Shown piece by piece: positions 50,158 to 60,500 of a stretch of DNA of 64,000 nt. The DNA lies in NCBI RefSeq assembly GCF_042675645.1, contig NZ_JBHTJH010000010.1:238125-302124 (forward strand), read 5' to 3'. The stretch's first letter is position 1, and each line of letters starts with the position of its first letter. This stretch comes from Sungkyunkwania multivorans. GTDB lineage: Bacteria > Bacteroidota > Bacteroidia > Flavobacteriales > Flavobacteriaceae. The notes beneath the pieces are model-generated. The model was given only the letters and a program-made list of their open reading frames with translations. It was not told the origin of the DNA and searched no databases. The translations under genes were made by a program, and so were the position numbers.

Positions 50158-51063
50158 TTACTCACTAAGACTGAAATTAATAACGATAAAGCCTTTTTGT
50201 TGCGCTGGAGCATTTTGATCAGCATTCCATCTAAATCCCAGTGCCGTTTGCTTAGCAGGGGCCAATAGACACGGGTGATTGTTTGTAGTACCTCTCACAC
50301 CAGCTTTCGCACTGACCACCTTTCCGCTTTGGTCGACAACAATGGCAACCACCACGCGACCTTCTTCGTTGCAGTTTTGTTTAGCCTCGCCAGTTTTGTA
50401 AATACTTCTACCGTTAAGGCCATAATCACTTCCTCCGCCAGGACCAGGGTTCCCGTAATATGTGTTGGCGTATGGATTGCCATCTATTTGTCCCTTATCA
50501 CCATCTTGGCTGTCATCACCTTCCCCTCCAGTTTCAGTACCATCGGTCTTTCCAATACCACCCATCAAGGCATCTAATTTTGCTTTCTTAGCCTCCTGTT
50601 CTTTTCTGATACGTTCTTTTCTAGCCTCTTCGGCAGCCTTCTTTCGTTCTTCTTCTTTCCGTTTGGCTTCTTCTAATGCAATTCGCTTAGCTTCTTCGGC
50701 GTCGGCCTTTCTTTTTGCCTCTTCTTCAGCCTTCCTTATGGCAATGGCCTCGGCTTCTTCCTGTGTCAATACCTTTTCTCCTGTATTGGCACTTTTAGTA
50801 GAAGCTTGTTCTTTTACGGTTTCTTTAACGGCTTCTTTTGGAGTGTTCTGTTTTGGCTGATTGGTCGCAGGCTTGAGAGGCGCCTTTGGTTGCTTGTTTC
50901 CGCTTCCCACGTTGGAAGTGCCAAAATTAACCTCCATGGCATACTCTATCGGCGGGTCAAAATAATTGAGTCCAACAAAGAATAATAGCAACAAAAGGAT
51001 CACCGCTATTACCGAAGTAATACCCGCTGACTGTCGTTGATATTTTGTCTTGAGCCATGCCAT
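50158..51063 (-). CDS. TonB/TolA-like energy transducer
   Basis: A 301-residue protein: an N-terminal membrane anchor (GITSVIAVILLLLLFFVGLNYF, residues about 14-35), a Pro/Lys region, a long charged helix rich in E/A/K/R (EAIAIRKAEEEAKRKADAEEA to about residue 165), a Gly-rich linker (DGTETGGEGDDSQDGDKGQ, YYGNPGPGGGSDYG), and a C-terminal strand domain with EGRVVVAIVVDQSGKVVSAKAG. This TolA-like build transmits the ExbBD motor force to the outer membrane. Its start abuts the exbD stop directly, so the three are one operon. Confidence 0.9.
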   Translation of the reverse strand: MAWLKTKYQRQSAGITSVIAVILLLLLFFVGLNYFDPPIEYAMEVNFGTSNVGSGNKQPKAPLKPATNQPKQNTPKEAVKETVKEQASTKSANTGEKVLTQEEAEAIAIRKAEEEAKRKADAEEAKRIALEEAKRKEEERKKAAEEARKERIRKEQEAKKAKLDALMGGIGKTDGTETGGEGDDSQDGDKGQIDGNPYANTYYGNPGPGGGSDYGLNGRSIYKTGEAKQNCNEEGRVVVAIVVDQSGKVVSAKAGVRGTTNNHPCLLAPAKQTALGFRWNADQNAPAQQKGFIVINFSLSE

Positions 51064-51459
51064 TTATTTTGGCTTTACCGCCAATATCACTTTTATTCTA
51101 TTCTTATTTGCGATATCCATTACCTTCACCACATTGTCGACTGGAACTGTCTTATCCGCTCGTAATACCAAAGTGGGTTTGTCTTGTCCGGACAATGCTT
51201 CTTTTATCCTGCGTTCCAAGCTGCGTTCAGTTACTTTCTTTCCATCTAAAAAATAGACGAGATCTTTACTGATACTCACCGAAACGGTCTTTCTGTTTTC
51301 ACTCTTTCCACTGGCATTTGGCAGGTTGATATCAACGGTATCCATATACTTTGCCAAGGTGGAGGCGATCATAAAGAAGATCAACAGCAAGAACACCACA
51401 TCCGTCATGGATGCCATGTTGAACTCTGGTGTGACCCTATTTCGTCCTCGAATATTCAT
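51064..51459 (-). CDS. exbD: ExbD/TolR biopolymer transport protein
   Basis: A 131-residue protein: FNMASMTDVVFLLLIFFMIASTL is the single transmembrane helix with the proton-handling Asp (in SMTDVVF), followed by a periplasmic domain (VDINLPNAS, VSVSISKDLVYFLDGKKV, LVLRADKTVPVDNVVKVMDIANK). It forms the inner-membrane motor with ExbB. It overlaps exbB by 1 nt and is followed immediately by the TonB-like gene. Confidence 0.94.
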   Translation of the reverse strand: MNIRGRNRVTPEFNMASMTDVVFLLLIFFMIASTLAKYMDTVDINLPNASGKSENRKTVSVSISKDLVYFLDGKKVTERSLERRIKEALSGQDKPTLVLRADKTVPVDNVVKVMDIANKNRIKVILAVKPK

Positions 51460-52148
51460 TATATCGGTTCGTTTAAGAGGTCTAGAAACTCAACGGAGTT
51501 AGATTCCATCTGATGAACTACTTTATCGGTGCGAACCACCATATGGTTGTAGGCCATATAGGCTACAATGCCCACGATCAATCCAGCAACCGTAGTTGTC
51601 ATGGCAGTATACAATCCTCCTGAAAGCAATTTCATATCGATGTTTCCTCCTGCCTTTGATATTTCAAAGATCGATAATATCATTCCAATAACTGTACCAA
51701 GAAACCCTATCATTGGAGCCACTCCAGATATGGTAGCCACAACGCTCATATTCTTTTCTAGCTTGTAGATCTCCAATCTACCTGCATTCTCTATCGCAGA
51801 GTTGATATCTTCGAGCGGTTTGCCTATACGAGAAATCCCTTTGGAGATCAGTCGCGATACCGGTGTATTCATTTGCGCACAAAGGACCTGTGCCGCGTCG
51901 ACTTTGCCGCCAGAAACATGATCCTTGATCTGATTCATAAAGTTGGGGTCGATCCTTGAAGCGCCTTTGATCGCCAAAATTCTTTCGAAATATATATATA
52001 GCGCAACCAAAAGGAGTACAAAAAGCATGGCAATAATGACTTGACCACCAACACCACCGCTTCTGATCAATTCTATGACCGATAGCGTTTGTTCTTCGAT
52101 TAGCCCATCTTGCAATGTATCTTGGGCCGCATCCTGAAATAATAGCAT
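51459..52148 (-). CDS. exbB: ExbB/TolQ/MotA proton-channel protein
   Basis: A 229-residue protein with three hydrophobic spans. An N-terminal periplasmic stretch precedes GGQVIIAMLFVLLLVALYIYFERILAI; the last two helices are MSVVATISGVAPMIGFLGTVIGMILSIFEIS and MKLLSGGLYTAMTTTVAGLIVGIVAYMAYN. The GFLGTVIGMI and AMTTTVAGLIVGI motifs are the family core, the channel through which protons drive the TonB-like protein. Confidence 0.94.
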   Translation of the reverse strand: MLLFQDAAQDTLQDGLIEEQTLSVIELIRSGGVGGQVIIAMLFVLLLVALYIYFERILAIKGASRIDPNFMNQIKDHVSGGKVDAAQVLCAQMNTPVSRLISKGISRIGKPLEDINSAIENAGRLEIYKLEKNMSVVATISGVAPMIGFLGTVIGMILSIFEISKAGGNIDMKLLSGGLYTAMTTTVAGLIVGIVAYMAYNHMVVRTDKVVHQMESNSVEFLDLLNEPI

Positions 52149-52198
52149 AATGTCTTTTAGGTTTTAGTTGTTAACGATTAAATTGGGGATAAATTATA

Positions 52199-53599
52199 TT
52201 ATAGAATAGCTCTCATCACAACAAACACAACTGCTCCTGCTAAGAATCCTAATAATGCTAGCCAAGATATCTTTCTAAGGTACCAGAAAAAGTCGATCTT
52301 TTCCATTCCCATGGCTACAACACCAGCAGCTGAACCGATGATCAACATGCTTCCTCCAGTTCCTGCAGAGTAGGCGATAAAGTGCCACAACGGATTGTCT
52401 ATGGGTTCTGAAAACATTCCTAAACTTGCTGCCACTAAGGGTACATTGTCTATAACTGCCGACCCAAAACCTAGGAATATCACTACGAGGTCAGAAACAC
52501 GTGTCCCGTCTAGTTCGGTACCCAACATCGGCATGGCATCTTGCAGATAATTGGCAAAACCAAATAGCTGTCCTAGTGATTCTAAAGCAGCGACGGCCAT
52601 TAAAATACCCAAGAAAAATAGGATGCTAGGAAGTTCAATTTTGGATAGTGAGTGATGCACTGGACTGTGATGGGCCGCCTCTTTGCTTTCTTCCTTTGCT
52701 CCTAGCTCTGTAATACTGAATTTCGTGCTGCTGTAAATCTCTGCAAAGGTGGCCACCACTCCTAGGGATAACATCATTCCGACATAGGGTGGTAGGTGTG
52801 TCACCACTTTGAATACAGGTACAAAAACGATCGCGGAGAGGCCCAAGTACAACATCGTAGGACCAAACTTACTTGTATTCTCGTTGTTATCATCCAGGTC
52901 ATCGGCATCGATCTTTCCTTTAAATGCTGGCAAGAAGGAGGCGATCAACGACGGTATCACCATACATACCAATGACGGCAATAACAGATAGATGATCAGA
53001 TTTCCTGTAGAAACCTTATTTCCTATCCATAGCATCGTTGTGGTCACATCTCCAATAGGAGACCAAGCCCCACCTGCATTTGCTGCGATGATTATCAAAC
53101 CAGCATACCACAATCGATCTTCACGCTTACCAACAATTTTTTGTAGGATCGAAATCAATACAATGGTCGCTGTGAGGTTGTCTATGATTGCCGAAAGTAT
53201 AAAAGCCAAAAAAGAAAAGATCCATAGAATACGAACTTTGCTTTTGGTCTTGATAAAACCTTTGATCGTAGCAAAACCATTAAAATAGTCAATGATCTCT
53301 ACAATGGTCATTGCCCCCAACAAGAAAACTAGAATTTCTGCGGTCTTTCCAAGATGGTGCAATAAGGTTTCTTCCATCAAATGAAGCTTCCCCTCTTGGC
53401 CCATTTCTGCATAGCCATCTACCAAACCATGCTGAGATGAATCAAACCATGTAGTGAAATCGTCTAATCCAAAAGCGATAAGCGCCCAGCATATCGCCAT
53501 CATTATCAATGCCGGTATCAGTTTGTCTATTTTCAAATTATGCTCTAAGGTGATGGCTAAATAGCCCAATACAAAGACAATGATGATTACGGTTTCCAT
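52199..53599 (-). CDS. nhaD: Na+/H+ antiporter, NhaD type
   Basis: A 466-residue protein with about 12 hydrophobic segments: ILVFLLGAMTIVEIIDYFNGF, FLAFILSAIIDNLTATIVLISIL, IIAANAGGAWSPIGDVTTTMLWIG, IFLGFGSAVIDNVPLVAASLGMF and AYSAGTGGSMLIIGSAAGVVAMG. The IDNLTAT and IDNVPLVA repeats and GGAWSPIGDVTT match NhaD of the ion-transporter superfamily, which exports Na+ at the inner membrane. It starts 19 bp after the dehydrogenase gene and 50 bp before exbB. Confidence 0.95.
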   Translation of the reverse strand: METVIIIVFVLGYLAITLEHNLKIDKLIPALIMMAICWALIAFGLDDFTTWFDSSQHGLVDGYAEMGQEGKLHLMEETLLHHLGKTAEILVFLLGAMTIVEIIDYFNGFATIKGFIKTKSKVRILWIFSFLAFILSAIIDNLTATIVLISILQKIVGKREDRLWYAGLIIIAANAGGAWSPIGDVTTTMLWIGNKVSTGNLIIYLLLPSLVCMVIPSLIASFLPAFKGKIDADDLDDNNENTSKFGPTMLYLGLSAIVFVPVFKVVTHLPPYVGMMLSLGVVATFAEIYSSTKFSITELGAKEESKEAAHHSPVHHSLSKIELPSILFFLGILMAVAALESLGQLFGFANYLQDAMPMLGTELDGTRVSDLVVIFLGFGSAVIDNVPLVAASLGMFSEPIDNPLWHFIAYSAGTGGSMLIIGSAAGVVAMGMEKIDFFWYLRKISWLALLGFLAGAVVFVVMRAIL

Positions 53600-53618
53600 G
53601 TAGTGAGTTGGTTTTGGT

Positions 53619-54845
53619 TTATACTAATTGTTTCAATGCTATCTCAAATGCGGTGCTACTGATATTCGTTTTAGAAGCACTTTTTTTAAAAGTTTGCTGT
53701 AAGGCCTGTCTAATCCTGTTTGAAGTATCCGAAAAGATAGCCCCATCCTCCATAGACACCTTTCGCTCCATAAAATAAGCAAAAACACGTGCCATACCGC
53801 AATTCGATATAAAATCGGGAATTAAGCTAACGCGCTCATCGGTATATTCCATGATCGGCCCAAAGAAGATCTCCTTGTCTGCGAAAGGCACATTGGCCCC
53901 ACAGGAGATCACTTCCAAACCGGTGTCGATCATTTTGGATATCTGTTCTTTCGTAATTAGTCTCGAAGCCGCGCAAGGTGCGAAGATCTCTGTTGGAAGT
54001 TCCCAAATACGTCGGTTGATCTCTTCAAAAGAAATCATGTTGTCCGCAACTAATGTATTCCCATCTTTCCTTAGGAAAAGTTCCTTAATTTCTTCAAAGG
54101 AGAATCCATCTTCCTTTATGACGCCTCCAACACGGTCGATGATCCCAACCACTTTAGCTCCCATCTGCGATAGATAGAAAGCTGCCGCAGAACCAACATT
54201 TCCAAAACCTTGCACAACGGCACGTTTGCCTTCAACACTGCCACCATAGACGTCATAGTAATGGCGCACTGCTTCTGCAACACCATAACCGGTGATCATG
54301 TCTGCCACAGTAAATTTTCTTTTTAAGCTGGGGGAATAGTTATCGCTTTCTAAAACCTTGATAACCCCTAGTCGCAGTTGCCCTATTCGATTGATCTTGT
54401 CCGCTTCTCTAGGTTGAAAATGTCCATTAAAAACACCTTCTTGTGGATGCCATACACCCGACTCTTCGGTGATTGGGATGACTTCGTGAATTTCGTCCAC
54501 ATTTAAATCCCCTCCTGTACCGTAATAGCTCTTTAACAACGGAGAGACCGCTTTATACCAGCGCTCTAAAACCCCTCGTTTGCGTGGATCACTCGGGTCG
54601 AAATTGATGCCCGATTTCGCTCCGCCAATAGCAGGCCCCGAAACCGTGAATTTCACTTCCATGGTCTTTGCCAAAGAAAGTACCTCATTCATATCGAGTC
54701 CTTTTCGCATCCGGGTCCCACCACCAGCCGCACCGCCACGCAATGAATTGATGACTGTCCAACCCTCTGCATCGGTTTCTGGATCTTTCCAATTAAAAAC
54801 TATTTCGGGAGATTTCTCTTCGTATCGTTTAAGTAATTCTTTCAT
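53619..54845 (-). CDS. Glu/Leu/Phe/Val dehydrogenase family protein
   Basis: The ATG at 54845 (MKELLKRYEEKSPEIVFNW) is used; the frame extends to a TTG at 54872. The 408-residue protein has a dimerisation domain with GWTVINSLRGGAAGGGTRMRKGLDMNEVLSLAKTMEVKF, the catalytic-lysine and substrate region SGPAIGGAKSGINFDPSDP, and a Rossmann domain with KRAVVQGFGNVGSAAAFYLSQMGAKVVG, EIFAPCAASRLITKEQI and GANVPFADKEIFF. The amino acid (Glu, Leu or Val) cannot be fixed by eye; the layout differs from the classic 450-residue GDH. Confidence 0.88.
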   Translation of the reverse strand: MKELLKRYEEKSPEIVFNWKDPETDAEGWTVINSLRGGAAGGGTRMRKGLDMNEVLSLAKTMEVKFTVSGPAIGGAKSGINFDPSDPRKRGVLERWYKAVSPLLKSYYGTGGDLNVDEIHEVIPITEESGVWHPQEGVFNGHFQPREADKINRIGQLRLGVIKVLESDNYSPSLKRKFTVADMITGYGVAEAVRHYYDVYGGSVEGKRAVVQGFGNVGSAAAFYLSQMGAKVVGIIDRVGGVIKEDGFSFEEIKELFLRKDGNTLVADNMISFEEINRRIWELPTEIFAPCAASRLITKEQISKMIDTGLEVISCGANVPFADKEIFFGPIMEYTDERVSLIPDFISNCGMARVFAYFMERKVSMEDGAIFSDTSNRIRQALQQTFKKSASKTNISSTAFEIALKQLV

Positions 54846-54910
54846 GTAGTTAGTCAGCGTAAAGAAACACAAATATAAAAATAGTAAAACGGTTTCTTTC
54901 CTCTATTATC

Positions 54911-55969
54911 TTATGGTTTAAATATTTTCCCCGAACAATGGTCTTTGATGGCCCCAGTGACACTTTTTAGGCAATTGATCTCTGTACGAAGTTTTAGAAC
55001 TCCAAGAAGTCCAAATACCAAGGCTTCCTTATATTCGATGATCTCCTTTGACGGAATCACAACCCTGGCATTAGCATGTGATTTGATACGTTCGATCAAA
55101 AAGTTGTTATAAGCACCACCTCCTGTGACCAGCACTGTTGTATCCTCAGGAATTACTGCGGCGATTTGGATTGCCACATGTTCAACGAATGTCCGCAGCA
55201 CGTTGGACGCCTGAAGGCCTGAATCTTCTAACATAGGAAAAATGTGTTCCTGCACCCATTCTAACCCTAGTGATTTTGGAGGATCTTTTGTATAGAACCC
55301 CAATGAGTTCAAGCCGAGCAACAAGGCTTGGTCCACACGACCAGAGGCTGCTATTTTGCCCTCGCTATCGTAGGGCTTACAAAGCTCCTCCGCAAAATGA
55401 TTCATCACCACATTTACAGGACATATATCGAATGCCACCCTATCCTCCTTCTCTTCGTAAGAAATATTGGCAAAACCCCCTAGATTCAAACAATAATCAT
55501 ATTCTGCAAAAAGTAGCCTGTCACCAATAGGCACTAATGGAGCGCCCTGCCCTCCTAGCTGTACATCCTGTACTCTAAAATCACAGATGACCTGTTGGCC
55601 AATCATGATTGCCAACTTCGGTAAATTTCCAATTTGCAGTGTGATCCCATTTTCAGGTTGATGTAAGATGGTGTGCCCATGTGAGCAAACGGCGTGCAGG
55701 TCTTTAATCTGATGATCAATGTGAAAATTTGAAATGATGTTGGCAAGCAATTCGGTGTAATCTTCATCGAGTTGCTTCAATTCTAAGGAAGAATAGTGCA
55801 CCGCCTCCTTTAGTCGCTGTTTCCATTCTGCCGAATACTGGATGGTTGTAGCCTGATGGATCTTGAACTTCCAACCGTTATTTTTCTCAAGCTGAATCCA
55901 TGCTAGATCCACCCCATCGAGCGATGTGCCCGACATGACACCTAAAACGTTATAGTACTGGACCTCCAT
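54911..55969 (-). CDS. anmK: Anhydro-N-acetylmuramic acid kinase
   Basis: The ATG at 55969 (MEVQYYNVLGVMSGTSLDGVDLAWIQ) is used; the longer frame begins at TTG 56011 and adds no family residues. The 352-residue protein has the AnmK motifs GVMSGTSLDGVD, CSHGHTILHQP, QIGNLPKLAIMIGQQVICDFR, NLGGFANISY, FDICPVNVVMNHFAE and VTGGGAYNNFLIERIK. It phosphorylates and opens anhydroMurNAc during peptidoglycan recycling. It is divergent from the acyl-CoA dehydrogenase gene. Confidence 0.95.
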   Translation of the reverse strand: MEVQYYNVLGVMSGTSLDGVDLAWIQLEKNNGWKFKIHQATTIQYSAEWKQRLKEAVHYSSLELKQLDEDYTELLANIISNFHIDHQIKDLHAVCSHGHTILHQPENGITLQIGNLPKLAIMIGQQVICDFRVQDVQLGGQGAPLVPIGDRLLFAEYDYCLNLGGFANISYEEKEDRVAFDICPVNVVMNHFAEELCKPYDSEGKIAASGRVDQALLLGLNSLGFYTKDPPKSLGLEWVQEHIFPMLEDSGLQASNVLRTFVEHVAIQIAAVIPEDTTVLVTGGGAYNNFLIERIKSHANARVVIPSKEIIEYKEALVFGLLGVLKLRTEINCLKSVTGAIKDHCSGKIFKP

Positions 55970-56064
55970 AGGGATAAAATTAATGCTTTCCAATTGAAAA
56001 ATTCTCAACAAAGCACTATCTTTGAGCGCATTTTTTGAGAACCTTTTAATGATTCAACAATATT

Positions 56065-57207
56065 ATGGACTTTAGTCTTACCGAAGAGCATTTGATGATC
56101 CGTGATGCGGCCAGAGATTTTGCTAAAAATGAATTGCTTCCGGGCGTTATAGAAAGAGATGAAAAACAAGAGTTTCCCCAAGAACTTGTGAAGAAAATGG
56201 GTGCGCTTGGTTTTATGGGAATCATGACAGATCCGAAATATGGCGGAAGTGGTATGGATTCGATATCCTATGTGCTCATCATGGAGGAATTATCCAAAAT
56301 AGACGCATCAGCCTCAGTGATCGTATCGGTCAACAATTCCTTGGTATGCTATGGATTAGAGGCCTATGGCACCGAAGAGCAGAAACAAAAATACTTGACA
56401 AAATTGGCCACTGGCGAATATACTGGTGCCTTTTGTCTAAGTGAGCCCGAAGCAGGTTCGGACGCTACTTCGCAGCGCACAACCGCCATTGATAAAGGGG
56501 ATCATTACATCATCAATGGAACAAAAAACTGGATCACCAATGGTGGACGTTCTGATGTGTATCTAGTAATTGCCCAGACCGATAGAGAAAAAGGACATCG
56601 CGGAATCAATGCATTTATCGTCGAAAAAGGCATGCCTGGTTTTGATATTGGCCCAAAAGAGGACAAATTGGGAATACGTGGAAGCGACACACATACACTT
56701 CAATTCAACGACGTAAAAGTCCCAAAAGAGAATAGGATCGGTGAAGACGGCTTTGGCTTCAAATTCGCCATGAAGACTCTTTCTGGAGGTAGGATAGGCA
56801 TCGCCGCACAAGCATTAGGTATCGCTTCAGGAGCCTATGAATTGGCCAAGGAGTACTCGAAGGTTCGCAAAGCATTTGGAATAGAAATATGCAATCATCA
56901 GGCCATTGCCTTCAAACTGGCCGATATGTACACCGAAATTGAGGCGGCACGCCATTTGGTGATGAAAGCAGCCTGGGATAAAGATAACGGAAACAATTAC
57001 GATCGTAGCAGTGCGATGGCTAAATTATACGCTTCCAAAGTAGCCATGGAACATACGGTAGAAGCGGTTCAAATTCATGGTGGAAATGGGTTTGTAAAAG
57101 AATACCATGTAGAGCGACTGATGCGAGATGCGAAGATCACACAGATCTATGAGGGAACTTCCGAGATCCAGAAAATCGTAATCTCTCGTAGCATTTTAAA
57201 AGACTAG
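56065..57207 (+). CDS. Acyl-CoA dehydrogenase
   Basis: A 380-residue acyl-CoA dehydrogenase: MDFSLTEEHLMIRDAARDFA, GFMGIMTDPKYGGSGMD, TGAFCLSEPEAGSDATSQRT, YIINGTKNWITNGG, LGIRGSDTHTLQFNDVKVP, SGGRIGIAAQALGIASGAYELA, IHGGNGFVKEYHVERLMRDAKI and the catalytic Glu in QIYEGTSEIQKIVISR. It matches the short-chain/butyryl type. It passes electrons to EtfAB, whose genes lie at 22545-24270. Confidence 0.95.
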   Translation: MDFSLTEEHLMIRDAARDFAKNELLPGVIERDEKQEFPQELVKKMGALGFMGIMTDPKYGGSGMDSISYVLIMEELSKIDASASVIVSVNNSLVCYGLEAYGTEEQKQKYLTKLATGEYTGAFCLSEPEAGSDATSQRTTAIDKGDHYIINGTKNWITNGGRSDVYLVIAQTDREKGHRGINAFIVEKGMPGFDIGPKEDKLGIRGSDTHTLQFNDVKVPKENRIGEDGFGFKFAMKTLSGGRIGIAAQALGIASGAYELAKEYSKVRKAFGIEICNHQAIAFKLADMYTEIEAARHLVMKAAWDKDNGNNYDRSSAMAKLYASKVAMEHTVEAVQIHGGNGFVKEYHVERLMRDAKITQIYEGTSEIQKIVISRSILKD

Positions 57208-57231
57208 CAAGCCATAAATTGATATTTTTGC

Positions 57232-57263
57232 AAAAACGTCCTTATCAAATCAAGGACGTTTTT
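57232..57263 (+). terminator. Intrinsic terminator after the acyl-CoA dehydrogenase gene
   Basis: AAAACGTCCTT pairs with AAGGACGTTTT across ATCAAATC, followed by TTTTTTTT. Confidence 0.92.
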
Positions 57264-57546
57264 TTTAATCATCTTTTTTAAGGGGGCAATCGCTTGGTTT
57301 TTTATAAAAACCAATGAGTAACCATATATTTTTTAGGGTTTCAATCATTTATTTACAGTTTTCGATGACAATACCCCTTAAAAAAAGTACGTAACGGTTG
57401 TATTTTTCACTAAAATTTCAGCATTTTATAACGCAAACGGTTTCGGAAGTATCACTTTGCATTATTTATACCATAATTTTACATACGCTACATTTCTTTA
57501 AAACATATTGCAAGATCATTGAATTTTTTCTTATTCATGATTTAAA

Positions 57547-57564
57547 TTAGTGAAAAATCACTAA
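57547..57564 (+). promoter_or_regulatory. Palindromic hairpin or operator just before gltB
   Basis: TTAGTGA-AAAA-TCACTAA (7-bp arms) ends 3 nt before the gltB ATG at 57568. TCACTAAAAT occurs again upstream near 57413 (TTTTTCACTAAAATTT), so the palindrome or its half may be a regulator binding site. The remainder of 57264-57546 is AT-rich and shows no clear TTG-N17-23-TAnnTTTG promoter. Confidence 0.5.
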
Positions 57565-57567
57565 AAT

Positions 57568-60500
57568 ATGTTTCCCAAAAAACAAGGTCTATATTCCCCC
57601 GAATTCGAACATGACAACTGTGGCGCTGGATTTATTTGCAGCCTAAATGGAAAACGTACCAATGATATTATTCATAAGGCGTTGGACATTCTAGTACGAT
57701 TGGAGCACAGGGGTGCAGTAAGTGCCGATGGAAAGACAGGTGATGGTGCTGGGATACTCATTGAGATCCCTCACGACTTTCTTAAAAAAGATTGTGATTT
57801 CGAAATTCCCGCGCAAAAAGAATATGCGCTGGGTATGGTATTTCTCCCAAAGGCCAGCAATCAGGCTGAATATTGCATCAATGCCTTTGAAAAAAGCATC
57901 CGTGAGCAGGGCCTAAGCATTATAGGATGGAGAGATGTTCCTGTAGAACACGAGCATGTTGGAAGTATAGCGACAACTACCGAACCGGCCATTAAACAGG
58001 TGTTCATAGGCAAAAATGGTCAAGACTTAACAGAGCATCAGTTTACAACCAAGCTTTATTTGGCAAGAAAAATTGCTGAACATGAAGTTTTGAACTCAAG
58101 ACTCTCGCAAGCGAGCTACTTTTATTTTCCAAGCTTATCGGTAAACACCGTCATATATAAAGGTCTTCTGATTCCTGAGGATATCAATAGATACTACACA
58201 GACCTGAATCAACCTGAGGTAGTGACTCGTTTGGCCTTAGTTCATCAGCGATTCTCAACCAACACTTTCCCAACATGGGATTTGGCTCAACCGTTTAGAT
58301 ATATGTGCCATAATGGAGAGATCAATACCATACGAGGCAACCTTAGCAGGATGAAAGCCAGGGAAGAACTCTTTGCCAGTGAATTGTTAGGCGATGATCT
58401 AAAAAAGCTTCCCCCAGTGGTATTGGAGGGAAAATCGGATTCTGCCTCGATGGATATGGTCGTCGAACTCCTCCTAGCCACAGGACGTTCATTGCCAGAG
58501 GTGATGATGATGCTCGTGCCAGAAGCCTGGGAGAAACATCTATCTATGAGCGATGAGAAAAAAGCCTTTTATCAATATAATGCGTGCATCATGGAGCCAT
58601 GGGATGGACCCGCCTCTATTCCATTCACAGATGGAAATTATATTGGTGCCTTATTAGATCGCAACGGATTGCGCCCATCGAGATACACGGTGACCAAGAC
58701 CGGCTATGTGATCATGTCGTCAGAAACGGGCGTGGTCGATATCAAACCCGAGAATGTGGCCGTCCATGGGAGGTTGGAGCCTGGAAAGATGTTCTTGGTT
58801 GACATGAATGAAGGACGTATCATCGATGACGAAGAGATCAAAACAAAGATCGTTACCCAACGACCCTATCGCAAATGGCTTGATCAGAATCTACTTCAAC
58901 TTGCCAACGTACCTTATACCGGGAATAAGACTCCGGTAGAAAAAGAGGAGATCGCCACTCGTCAGAAGGTTTTTGGATACACCCAAGAAGATATTAAGAG
59001 CATCATAGCACCAATGGCAACTGCTGGAAAAGAGGCCATCGGATCGATGGGAACTGACACCCCTTTGGCAGTTCTATCTAGCAAGCCTCAGCTGCTCTAT
59101 AATTATTTCAAGCAACTTTTCGCACAAGTAACCAATCCGCCACTAGATGGCATTCGCGAAGAGATCGTTACCGATACTAGCTTGGCCATCGGAGGTGATC
59201 GTAATATTTTCGATATTGTTCCAGAACAAGCAAAAAAACTAAAGATTCAAAATCCAGTCATCTCCAACGAGGATTTGGATAAAATAAAATACATAGACCA
59301 TCCTGACTTCAAGGCTACTTCGATACAGACCCTCTATCGTGTTAAGGAAGGTCTTAATGGTGTCGAAAAGGCCCTTGATAATATTATTTCTGAGGTGGAA
59401 AAAGCGGTCACCACCGGTGCCAACATTATCATTCTATCAGATCGAGGTGTTTCATCGGATAAAGCCCCGATCCCGATGTTACTGGCAACCTCGTATGTAC
59501 ACCACTCCTTGAAAGGAAAGAAAAGTCGTTCAAAATTCGGTATTGTCGTCGAATCCTCAGAGCCACGAGAACCGCATCACTTTGCGCTGCTTTTTGGTTA
59601 CGGGGCCAGTGCCATCAATCCGTACATGGTAAATGAGATCATCGAAGAACAAGCATCTAATGATGCTTATGAAGGAATCTCAGCAGAAAATGCTATTGAA
59701 AATTTCAATAAGGCCATCGCCAAAGGCATCATCAAGATCATGAATAAGATCGGAATTTCGACGCTTCATTCGTATCGGGGTTCACAGATCTTCGAAGCCT
59801 TGGGATTGAACGAAAAGTTCATCAACAAATATTTTTGCAATACCCCCACTCGAATTGAGGGGATCGGTCTTTATGAAATTGAGAAAGAAATAGCCAAAAG
59901 GCACGAGGAAGCCTTTAAGACAGCTCCTGTGGATGGCATGTTGAATTTAAATATAGGTGGTGAATACCGATGGCGGCGAAATGGCGAACATCATATGTTC
60001 AATCCTACCACGATAGCGAAATTACAGCAAGCCGTTCGTCAAAATAAGCCTGAAAGCTACGATGTCTATTCAAAATTGATCAACGAGCAGAGCAAACAAT
60101 TGATGACCCTTCGTGGGATGTTCGAATTTACTGATTTCAATCCTGTTCCCCTGGAAGAGGTAGAACCATGGACAGAAATTGTAAAACGATTCAAAACTGG
60201 GGCAATGTCATACGGCTCTATTAGCCAAGAAGCACATGAAAATCTTGCAATAGCCATGAATCGAATCGGAGGTAAAAGTAACTCTGGCGAAGGCGGTGAA
60301 AACCCAAATAGATTTAATAAGGATCTAGATGGTAATTGGAAGAATAGCGCAATAAAGCAAGTGGCATCCGGTAGATTTGGAGTGTCAATAGACTATTTGT
60401 CAAGTGCAAGAGAAATACAGATCAAAATGGCTCAAGGAGCTAAACCCGGTGAAGGTGGACAGCTGCCAGGACCAAAAGTATACCCTTGGGTTGCCGAAGT

